A stretch of DNA of 17,159 nucleotides, taken from the NCBI GenBank assembly GCA_018816665.1, contig JAHIVM010000365.1, positions 1 to 17,159 on the forward strand. Reading direction: 5' to 3'. Below are positions 7,158 to 12,729 of this stretch, in pieces. The notes under the pieces are model-generated. The model did no database searches and had not been told where the DNA came from. It saw nothing but the letters and a program-made list of their open reading frames with translations. Position numbers and translations under genes: made by a program. Position 1 is the stretch's first letter. The number at the start of each line of letters is the position of its first letter. This DNA is from Candidatus Zixiibacteriota bacterium. Lineage in GTDB: Bacteria; Zixibacteria; MSB-5A5; GN15; FEB-12.

Positions 7158-7616
7158 TCACTCGTAGGTGCGGTATTCTACCGTTTTGAGGGCCTTGCGG
7201 CCTGGGTGTTTGTGCGACGGAATGAAGAAATCGGCGCCCTCGGGGCGACGCATTCTGATCGTATAGTCCTGACACCCCTGGCAGCGACGAATCCGGCCCA
7301 GGGCCTCACGTCTGATCCGGCGGCGGTGGGTGTGGGTCGGGGCGTATACGGCGTGTTTGACGATTCGGTGACCCTTAGCCGGATCGTCATCGTCAATAAA
7401 ATCAACGCCCGCGGCGACCTCGTTGGTACCCCCGACATAGAGAGTAGCACCGGGACATTCAATAAACACGTATTCATCGGTCTCGGCCGTTTCCAGGAAT
7501 ATTCGGGAGCTGTCGAGATCCTCGGTATTGCAGTGGGGGCAGGTCCATACACCCTCGTTTCGGAGGAGGGCTGCTCCGCAGTTGATGCATGTTTTGTCTG
7601 GCTTATCTGCTGGCAT
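7158..7616 (-). CDS. Zinc-ribbon protein, unknown function
   Basis: The product has 152 aa. An N-terminal zinc ribbon uses C10-x2-C13-x12-C26-x2-C29 (CINCG ... CPHCN). A second CxxC pair (C112, C115 in RCQGCQ) sits in a very basic region (HTHRRRIRREALGRIRR) and is followed by a His-rich SHKHPG segment, so a second metal site is possible. The middle (about 45-80) is acidic, with DFIDDDDPAKG. There is no signal peptide or membrane helix. The mix suggests a nucleic-acid or rRNA/protein-binding factor, but no family is recognised. The ATG at 7616 has AGAGGA 5 bases upstream; both lie inside a hairpin (7613-7650). Overlapping frames on both strands lack such motifs and are shadows. Confidence 0.78.
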   Translation of the reverse strand: MPADKPDKTCINCGAALLRNEGVWTCPHCNTEDLDSSRIFLETAETDEYVFIECPGATLYVGGTNEVAAGVDFIDDDDPAKGHRIVKHAVYAPTHTHRRRIRREALGRIRRCQGCQDYTIRMRRPEGADFFIPSHKHPGRKALKTVEYRTYE

Positions 7617-7650
7617 ATGTTTCCTCTGGGTTTATGCCAGAGACATATGC
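7613..7650 (-). promoter_or_regulatory. Hairpin hiding the ribosome binding site and start codon of the zinc-ribbon gene
   Basis: On the minus strand GCATATGT pairs with ACATATGC (8 bp) and CTCTGG with CCAGAG (6 bp), around a 7-base loop and with a 3-base bulge (GAA). The 3' arm contains both the AGAGGA Shine-Dalgarno and the ATG. This is the geometry of an RNA thermometer or an autoregulatory translational operator. As DNA, the same palindrome could bind a repressor. Confidence 0.55.
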
Positions 7651-7727
7651 AAGAGGTCTGCCGGGATGGCTGCTGTTGGTTAAGCTGTTGTGACGTAATG
7701 CGTTGTGGTGTTTCATGGGAATTTTGC

Positions 7728-7738
7728 ATTCTGAGAAT
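7728..7738. promoter_or_regulatory. Perfect 11-bp palindrome upstream of the zinc-ribbon gene
   Basis: ATTCTGAGAAT is a 5+1+5 inverted repeat about 110 bases before the zinc-ribbon ATG, in the 220-bp interval 7617-7836. That interval holds no gene that I can support. It is a possible operator, but short palindromes of this size also occur by chance. Confidence 0.25.
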
Positions 7739-7836
7739 CTGAAGAGAGATGAGGGGAGTCAGCCACAGGGTGTCGGAAAGCGCCGTTAGTTGACGGGAGA
7801 GAGAAGAGGGTGAAAGGCGGTTGAAATGCGCGGTTC

Positions 7837-8172
7837 TCAGCCCTTAAACAGCAGGACGAGCGAGCACAGAGTCACGCTGACCGGCAGGGTGACGGCCAAG
7901 GAATAGGGCAGGATCACGCTGGCAAGGAAGGCCAGGGCGATGGCGGGAATCACCAGGTATTTGACGGTGGAGAGGGTCAGTTTGGCGAGCCGGGACAGAA
8001 CAAAGAGGGCGATTGCGGCGAGGGCGATATAGGCTGCAATAAGCCCGTTCTGGCCAAAGTGCTCAATGATGTAGCCTTTGGCCGCGCCGACCGCGCCGGA
8101 GTATTCTTCGGCCCGAATTGATGCTTCATCGGCCAGGTTTTTGACCTGGTTCAACATCTCAAAGTCCGGCAT
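7837..8172 (-). CDS. Small integral membrane protein, unknown function
   Basis: The product is 111 aa from the ATG at 8172. A soluble, amphipathic N-terminus of about 45 residues (MPDFEMLNQVKNLADEASIRAEEY in two helices) precedes two or three transmembrane helices at about 47-66, 70-88 and 90-108, ending LLFKG. The start is supported by GAGGG 5 bases upstream; the frame also permits a TTG at 8196 that lacks a ribosome binding site. The first 14 bases overlap the end of the upstream 77-aa gene, so translation is probably coupled. No family recognised. I see no terminator after it. Confidence 0.65.
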   Translation of the reverse strand: MPDFEMLNQVKNLADEASIRAEEYSGAVGAAKGYIIEHFGQNGLIAAYIALAAIALFVLSRLAKLTLSTVKYLVIPAIALAFLASVILPYSLAVTLPVSVTLCSLVLLFKG

Positions 8173-8392
8173 TGGCGCCCTCTTCCAACGGCTCAATCGT
8201 AAGGGAGGATTCGCCTACCCGGGTCAGGCCGTCCATACGATCGGTGAGGAAGTTCTGGGTGGAGATCCACTTGTGAGAGACCTCCATGAGTTCCTGCTGG
8301 TCGACATTGCTTACCCAATCGAGCACGATCTGGTCGATAGTCTGGTCGTTCACGACCACGTCGTCCATGGTCAATACGAATTTCACTTTCAT
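8159..8392 (-). CDS. Small acidic cytosolic protein coupled to the 111-aa membrane protein
   Basis: The product is 77 aa from the ATG at 8392 (MKVKFVLTMDDVVVNDQTID). It is rich in Asp, Glu and Val, with no signal peptide or membrane helix; a beta-strand start followed by two helices (QIVLDWVSNVDQQELMEVSHKW) is likely. The frame is open further to a TTG at 8443, but the ATG gives the more natural N-terminus. The upstream GGGACGG is only a moderate ribosome binding site. The 14-base overlap with the membrane-protein gene makes a two-gene operon. The reading frame is reasonable but unrecognised. Confidence 0.6.
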   Translation of the reverse strand: MKVKFVLTMDDVVVNDQTIDQIVLDWVSNVDQQELMEVSHKWISTQNFLTDRMDGLTRVGESSLTIEPLEEGANAGL

Positions 8393-8490
8393 AACGTACC
8401 GTCCCGCAAAGGTGTTGTTTCCGTTCACGGTTCCATAATGCAAGGCCGGTGCCGTATGTGAGTCAGTTCAGGGGTGGTTTATTTAACATA

Positions 8491-8519
8491 TTGTATAGCA
8501 ACCGTTTAGTGTGGATAAT
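8491..8519 (+). promoter_or_regulatory. Weak candidate plus-strand promoter
   Basis: TTGTAT (8491-8496) and GATAAT (8514-8519) are separated by 17 bases. The -10 is good (5 of 6) and the -35 poor (3 of 6). If used, it would give a plus-strand RNA from about 8526 toward the T run at 8710-8716. The -10 overlaps the DnaA box. Confidence 0.3.
8510..8518 (-). promoter_or_regulatory. Perfect DnaA-box sequence
   Basis: TTATCCACA on the minus strand is an exact match to the DnaA-box consensus, in an AT-rich patch of otherwise GC-rich DNA. Near-matches occur at 8890s-8900s (TTCTCCACA and TTATCCATT) inside the first short ORF. A single perfect box does not define an origin. Confidence 0.4.
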
Positions 8520-8568
8520 TGTTGGTTTTTGAGGTGGTCGAGACGGGTCTTCAGGGGGCCGGACGGAG

Positions 8569-8598
8569 ACAGGATATGGGCGGATTCCCATACCCTGT
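8569..8598 (-). other. 12-bp hairpin just beyond the minus-strand terminator
   Basis: On the minus strand ACAGGGTATGGG pairs with CCCATATCCTGT around a 6-base loop, with one G-U pair. On the plus strand the same position is an A-C mismatch, so the structure is better as minus-strand RNA. Its AGGGTATGGG arm repeats the start region of the 39-aa ORF. Confidence 0.5.
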
Positions 8599-8607
8599 GG
8601 TGATCGT

Positions 8608-8642
8608 AAAAAAACCCGACGGTCCGGGTGGACTCGTCGGGT
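8608..8642 (-). terminator. Strong intrinsic terminator ending the small-ORF transcript
   Basis: ACCCGACG pairs with CGTCGGGT (8 bp), continued by GTCC/GGAC with one bulged base and a 4-base loop. On the minus strand it is followed directly by seven U (8614-8608). It lies about 110 bases after the stop of the 39-aa ORF, and would also stop read-through from the patatin gene into the 77-aa gene. Confidence 0.88.
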
Positions 8643-8661
8643 CTATTCGTATTGCGGTTGT

Positions 8662-8716
8662 GACAAGCATGGGCTGCTTGTCGAGCCTCCCTTGGTTGGG
8701 AGGGCCGGGTTTTTTT
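8662..8716 (+). terminator. Possible opposing terminator: tandem hairpins plus T run
   Basis: GACAAGCA/TGCTTGTC is a perfect 8-bp hairpin (8662-8682). CCTCCC/GGGAGG (8686-8703) is followed, after six bases, by seven T (8710-8716). The gap between stem and T run makes it weaker than the minus-strand terminator. It would end a plus-strand RNA overlapping the tail of the minus-strand transcript. Confidence 0.4.
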
Positions 8717-8748
8717 GATGACAGGTGAGCTGCAATCAGCCTGCGGAG

Positions 8749-8868
8749 CTACAATTCAAAGCCCCGCTCCACCTTCGGGAGTACACCGGCTGAACCCGAG
8801 GGTCGGTACGGACTGCAATCCGTGCCGGCCCGTGCTGATCTCTTGTTGTGCCCTCTCACGTTACCCAT
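8749..8868 (-). CDS. Short ORF 2: 39-aa basic peptide with near-perfect ribosome binding site
   Basis: The ATG at 8868 is preceded by AGGAGGTGA, essentially the full anti-16S complement, with a 4-base gap to the ATG. The peptide is polar and basic at the N-terminus (MGNVRGHNKRSARAG), with one Cys, Pro/Gly in the middle (SPYRPSGSAG) and an ending VERGFEL. It has no hydrophobic helix, so it is not a typical type I toxin or membrane micropeptide. The stop codon of the preceding 14-aa ORF lies within its Shine-Dalgarno, the classic layout for translational coupling. A good promoter stands about 200 bases upstream and a strong terminator about 110 bases downstream. No family is recognised. Evidence for translation is the context only; codon bias in 39 codons is not decisive. 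Confidence 0.45.
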   Translation of the reverse strand: MGNVRGHNKRSARAGTDCSPYRPSGSAGVLPKVERGFEL

Positions 8869-8872
8869 ACCC

Positions 8873-8917
8873 TCACCTCCTGAATCGGTTTGTGGAGAAT
8901 GGATAACTTTGCTCCAT
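8873..8917 (-). CDS. Short ORF 1: 14-aa leader-like peptide
   Basis: The sequence is MEQSYPFSTNRFRR. The ATG at 8917 follows AGGAGGGAGGAG with a 5-base gap, a very strong ribosome binding site. The two final Arg codons (AGG AGG) and the TGA stop form the Shine-Dalgarno of the next ORF, so ribosomes terminating here would reload or mask that site. The length and position suggest a leader peptide controlling ORF 2. AGG is a rare Arg codon in many bacteria, and tandem AGG codons could make the ribosome pause there. No similarity to known leader peptides is recognised. Confidence 0.4.
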   Translation of the reverse strand: MEQSYPFSTNRFRR

Positions 8918-8955
8918 ATTATCTCCTCCCTCCTAAACGGTGTACGCCAACATCC

Positions 8956-9014
8956 GTGCCGGCATAGTTCGTGAGGTAGGGGATCTTGAATTAGTTACTG
9001 ACTCGCGCCGGCAC
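8956..9014 (-). promoter_or_regulatory. Long-range stem in the leader of the short ORFs
   Basis: GTGCCGGC (8956-8963) and GCCGGCAC (9007-9014) can form a perfect 8-bp GC-rich stem enclosing 43 bases, in the predicted 150-base leader. Nearer the 5' end, AGAGG/CCTCT and AGCAC/GTGCT (9040-9066) offer interleaved, competing pairings. Together these suggest a structured regulatory leader; no known riboswitch consensus is recognised. Confidence 0.35.
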
Positions 9015-9071
9015 CGTCCGGGAAGGGAGTGGACAGACCAGCACGAGAGGCGGTGTGCTTTCCTCTACTCA

Positions 9072-9100
9072 AACATATGTCCCGCCCATAGTGGTGTCAA
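9072..9100 (-). promoter_or_regulatory. Strong sigma70-type promoter for the short-ORF transcript
   Basis: On the minus strand a perfect TTGACA (9100-9095) and TATGTT (9077-9072) are separated by 17 bases. Transcription would begin near 9065, about 148 bases before short ORF 1 and about 180 bases after the patatin stop. The unit is therefore likely to be independent of the patatin gene. Confidence 0.7.
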
Positions 9101-9243
9101 GATATTTCCGGCCCGCCTACGCCGGGTGACGACAGCCGGTGACAGCAATGGTTCCGGGCGGCGAGGATATGGTACTATTATGGAACTATGTAGGCGATGA
9201 TTGCAGCGCAAATCCTGCGTCCGTCCGATGCGGTCGGGGAGAG

Positions 9244-11865
9244 CTAGAAGGTGAAGCCGGCGTTGAAGTAATATCGTTCCCGGGGGCTGTCGCCGTTTCC
9301 GTATCCGAATTCAAAGGGGCCGACCGGGGAATCAAGAGCGATCGAAATGCCGAACCCCTGTTGCAGGTTCTTCAGCTTGATATTGTCCGACGTCGTGTAG
9401 ACATCGCCATTGTCCCAATGACCGATCAGGTACAACTGCAGGGGGAGTTTCAGGCGGAGTTCCTGGTTGATGAGCAGCAGCTTGTCGCCGGCCAGCTCGC
9501 TCGTACGGAAGCCGGCAAAAGAGTACATGCCGCCGGCGTAGAATTTTTCCGACGGGGGCAGGCCTCGTCGGGAGAGCCCGATAGTCATGCGCAGTCCGTA
9601 GGTGACGTAGTCACCCAGGGGGCGGTTGGTTTCAAGTGATGAGAAAAAGCGGGTGTATTCGATGTCACCGCCGATCAGCTTGCCCGCGAAGGTCAACTCG
9701 AGGTAATGGCGCTCACCGGAGTGCGGGAACGGTGTTCGATCCAGCGTTTCGAAAAGTGATGACACGCTGAGGGTGCGCAGTCCCAGACGTCGCGGTGATT
9801 CCTGACCCGGATCCCGGGTTTCGAGTTCCTCGAACTCCAGGGAGCCGGTAACGGAACCCAGGCGGGCAAGCTGTTGCCCGAGCGAGACGCGGAACCCCCA
9901 TCGATTTTCATCGCGCGATCCTTTGGTCAGGCCGAATTCATCAAACAGGTTGCGTTCCAGTTCCCGGTAGTGCACATCCAATTGAGCCGTGAAATAGGTG
10001 AAGAAAATGCGGTCAAAACGGAGGCCGGTATGGATATCACGCCGTTCATTGCCATATTGCGCGTGGACGAGATATTCCATGCCCACGCCACCGACATTGT
10101 CATCCATGAGTTCAACGAACTCCTCAGACTGGTATTCATCGTCCCAGTGCCAGCCGACCCGAAGCTGGCTGTACTTGCGTTCTTTCACCGCGATATTGAC
10201 CAGGGCGCCGCTGTCCATCGGACGCAGATCGAGGGTGACTCGATCAAAGAGATCGGTGCCGTAGAGGTTATCAATGCCTCGGGCAGCTCGCGAAGTTGAG
10301 AAAGGTTTACCGGCTTTCAGGGGGACGTACGAGCGGATGAGCCAGTCTTTGGACCGTTCATTGTCCCGGACATCAACCCGCTGAATAATCGCTTCATCGA
10401 TAACGAACGTGATTTCGCGGTGTTCATAGTCGACCTGAACATCGCTGACATGGGCCAGGTCATAACCGGCCGCGTGGTAGTTATCGGCAATCCGCTCGCT
10501 AGCACTGTTCAACGATGAACGCGAGACGGTCTCTTCGTCGCCCGTGCACAGCACCAGCAGGGTGGTGTCGTGGAAGTGGCGATTGCCCTCGAAGCGAATG
10601 TGTGTGGTGCTCAGCGGCAGCGACGGGCGAACTTCGACCGTCAGATTCACCAGGGAATCGGCATCAAAGTCCGGCGGGACCTCCCCGATCGTGGGCTGCA
10701 GGGTGGCGGTAAGGCTGTAGAGCGATTCGGTGCGGACCACTGTTTTCAGGTCTTCGGTGAGCTGGTTGAGCGTGAAGGTCCGTCGCGGCAAGGCTCGGGT
10801 GAGTTTTGCGGCCAGGGTCGAGTCATCGGCGAGGATGTCAATACTCACCGGGAAATACACGGGAAGTGTGGTGGCGCGGCCGCGCAATGCCGCCAGGCTG
10901 TCGGCCATAGCCTGCCCCGCGGCGTAGCCCAGTGCAATCAGCGTATCGAGGTTATTGAAGTTTGCCGAGCTGTAGCTGGTTGGCACCGGTTCGATCACAA
11001 AGTCCGCCAGGTCGAGTTGCCGGACGAGTTTTTCGGCGGTCATGATGCTGGTGACCTGGTTGGCAATGTCCACCGGAGTACTGATGTTCGCTTTGGCCAG
11101 GAGCGGGCTGGTAGTGTTGACCGCCACCACCGGGATGTCGGTCGGCGTCATCTCGCGGACTATCTCCACGGGAACGGGCATCAGCATACCACCGTCCATC
11201 AGGAGCCGGTCACCCTGTTCCACGCCGGTGAAGGCGAGCGGAAACGCCATGGTAGCACGCAGGGCATCGGCCAGAGAGCCACGGGAGAGGATAACCGGTT
11301 CGCCGCTGACAATGTCGGTGCTGATGGTTTTGAAAGGGATGGGCAATCTGGTGAAGTCCTGCCCGGCCAGGTAGTTGGGACCGTTGGTGTAATGCAGCAT
11401 CAGGGCGGTGAGTTTCTGACCGCCGGTGAGGGCCTGCGGAATCTGCGGGCGGAAACCGTCAAAACGTATTGTCAGCAGATGACGATCCCGCTCCTGACGT
11501 TGACTGGCGAACATGGATGACCGGCGGGGCTCATCGGAGAGCAAATCCGAAATGTCGAGATTCCTGAAGATGGCCGAGATATCGTCGGCGGGATATCCGC
11601 AGGCATACAGGCCGCCGACAATCCCCCCGATAGATGTCCCGGCAATAGCGTGGAGTTGCACATCGCGGTCCTCGAAGGCCTTCAGCAGTCCAATTCCCGA
11701 TATACCCCGGGCGCCGCCACCCGAGAGGGCCAGCGAGGTGACAAGTGGTTTGCCGTTGACCTGCGGATCAAGACCGTCGAGTCCGCCTACCCGAATTACG
11801 GTATTCGAGAGGGTCGGACTGTGGAGGCACAGCAACAGACTCAGGACGCAGAGGGCAGTTTTCAC
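9244..11865 (-). CDS. Patatin-like phospholipase fused to POTRA domains and an outer-membrane beta-barrel (PlpD/BamA-like)
   Basis: This 873-aa secreted protein has a signal peptide at residues 1-20. A patatin domain spans about 42-310, with the oxyanion-hole GGGARG at 49-54, nucleophile Ser78 in GTSIGG and Asp224 in MDGGMLMPVP, so the Ser-Asp dyad is intact. Residues about 330-570 look like two to three POTRA repeats (for example THIRFEGNRHFHDTTLL and IIQRVDVRDNERSKDWLI). About 575-873 is a 16-strand-type Omp85 barrel with GGMYSFAGFR, close to the conserved loop-6 motif, and it ends in Phe (YYFNAGFTF), the outer-membrane insertion signal. This is a type V-d (PlpD-like) layout: lipase carried to the surface or released. 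PlpD has one POTRA, so this is larger. The start is GTG (11865), with CCGAG 8 bases upstream; a stop lies two codons before it. Confidence 0.92.
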   Translation of the reverse strand: MKTALCVLSLLLCLHSPTLSNTVIRVGGLDGLDPQVNGKPLVTSLALSGGGARGISGIGLLKAFEDRDVQLHAIAGTSIGGIVGGLYACGYPADDISAIFRNLDISDLLSDEPRRSSMFASQRQERDRHLLTIRFDGFRPQIPQALTGGQKLTALMLHYTNGPNYLAGQDFTRLPIPFKTISTDIVSGEPVILSRGSLADALRATMAFPLAFTGVEQGDRLLMDGGMLMPVPVEIVREMTPTDIPVVAVNTTSPLLAKANISTPVDIANQVTSIMTAEKLVRQLDLADFVIEPVPTSYSSANFNNLDTLIALGYAAGQAMADSLAALRGRATTLPVYFPVSIDILADDSTLAAKLTRALPRRTFTLNQLTEDLKTVVRTESLYSLTATLQPTIGEVPPDFDADSLVNLTVEVRPSLPLSTTHIRFEGNRHFHDTTLLVLCTGDEETVSRSSLNSASERIADNYHAAGYDLAHVSDVQVDYEHREITFVIDEAIIQRVDVRDNERSKDWLIRSYVPLKAGKPFSTSRAARGIDNLYGTDLFDRVTLDLRPMDSGALVNIAVKERKYSQLRVGWHWDDEYQSEEFVELMDDNVGGVGMEYLVHAQYGNERRDIHTGLRFDRIFFTYFTAQLDVHYRELERNLFDEFGLTKGSRDENRWGFRVSLGQQLARLGSVTGSLEFEELETRDPGQESPRRLGLRTLSVSSLFETLDRTPFPHSGERHYLELTFAGKLIGGDIEYTRFFSSLETNRPLGDYVTYGLRMTIGLSRRGLPPSEKFYAGGMYSFAGFRTSELAGDKLLLINQELRLKLPLQLYLIGHWDNGDVYTTSDNIKLKNLQQGFGISIALDSPVGPFEFGYGNGDSPRERYYFNAGFTF

Positions 11866-11928
11866 TTGCTAATCTCGGTCGAGGTTCGAATCATTACCAG
11901 CGGTTTCCAGTTGCGGGAGTAATAAACC

Positions 11929-12729
11929 TTGTCATTGACGCGAGCGGAATTAAAAAATGTGAAATTCCTCCTGTCCAAGAAAGGACGGCGGGATGCGGGG
12001 CAATACAGCGCCGAGGGGATCCGCCTGCTCGAGGAGGCGGTACGGAGCAAAACCTGGCCGGAAAAGGTGTATTATGCCACAACTTCACTTACTGAGCGCG
12101 GTCAGGCACTGGTCACCGAGTTCAAACGTCGGGGCGTAACCGTTGCCGGTGTATCGGCGTCCGACCTGGAGCGGATGACGGATGCAGCCACTCCCCAGGG
12201 GATACTCGCCGTCTTCCCGTACCCGTCGACCGACCTTACCGAACTTTACGGAGGTGACTCACGTAATATACTGGTATGCGAGAACATAGCCGATCCCGGC
12301 AATGTCGGGACGCTGTGTCGATCGGCGCTGGCCTTCGGGTATGATCTCGTCGTACTGTGCGGAAGCTGTGCCGAACCGTATGCGCCGAAGGTGGTGCGAT
12401 CATCGGTCGGTGCGTTGTTTGGTTTGCCGGTGGCCGTGGCCCCGATTGACGATTTGCTCGCGCTGGTGGAACGGGAGCAGATCGCGCTGGCGGTGGCTGA
12501 TATCGGCGGCCGGTCAAACTTCCGTCACGTCTGTGAGCAGATCAAAAAACGCCGCCTGGCCCTGGTGTTGTGCTCTGAAGGAGCGGGACCGTCGGATCAG
12601 GTCAGCCGGAAGGCCGACTATCTGATACGGGTGCGGCACGAGCAAAAAGTTGAATCGTTGAATGTAGCCATTGCCGGGTCGATACTGATGAAAGAGCGGT
12701 ATGACGCTATGTCTCGGAGGCAGAAGTGA
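11929..12729 (+). CDS. TrmH/SpoU-family RNA 2'-O-methyltransferase
   Basis: This 266-aa SPOUT-class enzyme would methylate ribose 2'-OH groups in tRNA or rRNA using S-adenosylmethionine. An N-terminal substrate-binding domain (SpoU_sub_bind-like) covers about 5-95, with KFLLSKKGRRDAGQYSAEGIRLLEEA. The catalytic domain shows the three SpoU motifs: ENIADPGNVGTLCRSALAFG at about 115-134 (with the catalytic-type Asn and Arg), KVVRSSVGALFGLPV at about 150-164, and LVLCSEGAG with KVESLNVAIAGSILM near 212-255. The knot-region Gly before KVESLNV is replaced by Gln. The start is a TTG at 11929 with GGGAG about 8 bases upstream. It is transcribed divergently from the patatin gene over a 63-bp gap and overlaps the next gene by GTGA. 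Substrate not determinable. Confidence 0.92.
   Translation: MSLTRAELKNVKFLLSKKGRRDAGQYSAEGIRLLEEAVRSKTWPEKVYYATTSLTERGQALVTEFKRRGVTVAGVSASDLERMTDAATPQGILAVFPYPSTDLTELYGGDSRNILVCENIADPGNVGTLCRSALAFGYDLVVLCGSCAEPYAPKVVRSSVGALFGLPVAVAPIDDLLALVEREQIALAVADIGGRSNFRHVCEQIKKRRLALVLCSEGAGPSDQVSRKADYLIRVRHEQKVESLNVAIAGSILMKERYDAMSRRQK

Larger units (their letters stand above)
8393..9243. other. 850-bp interval without conventional genes, rich in RNA signals
   Basis: Between the starts/stops of the flanking minus-strand genes there is no long ORF with convincing coding character on either strand. What is visible: an AT-rich patch with a DnaA box (8476-8530), hairpins at 8569-8598, 8608-8642, 8662-8682 and 8686-8703, two short ORFs with strong ribosome binding sites, a GC-rich long-range stem in their leader and a good promoter. 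Positions 9101-9243, next to the patatin stop, hold only a near-tandem repeat (ATAGTTCCAT/ATAGTACCAT on the minus strand) and weak hairpins. Confidence 0.7.

Noticed and set aside
7178..7742. Overlapping 183-aa minus-strand and 178-aa plus-strand frames at the zinc-ribbon gene
   Set aside because: Neither has a ribosome binding site or coherent motifs, whereas the 152-aa frame has two CxxC pairs and a strong Shine-Dalgarno.
8519..8728. Plus-strand frame of 69 aa, or 50 aa from an ATG at 8576 with GGAG 7 bases upstream
   Set aside because: It runs through three strong hairpins and both T/A runs of the opposed terminators, and its codon third positions show no bias. Kept only as a remote alternative to the antisense-RNA reading.
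8940..9200. Plus-strand frame of 86 aa
   Set aside because: The GTG start has only pyrimidine-rich sequence upstream (complement of the strong minus-strand ribosome binding site), and the frame crosses the minus-strand promoter and leader. No recognisable protein features.
8393..9243. A known structural RNA (SRP RNA, tmRNA, RNase P, 6S, tRNA) in the gene-free interval
   Set aside because: None of the conserved cores I know (for example the SRP GGAAG/AGCA loop or a T-loop GGTTCGAATCC) is present; covariance-model search would settle it.
8393..9243. Replication origin
   Set aside because: Only one perfect DnaA box, no cluster, no dnaA or dnaN in the window, and genes on both sides run in the same direction.
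10570..11520. 316-aa plus-strand frame opposite the patatin gene
   Set aside because: Lies wholly opposite a protein with intact catalytic motifs; composition (Gly/Arg/Gln/His-rich) is typical of antisense frames.
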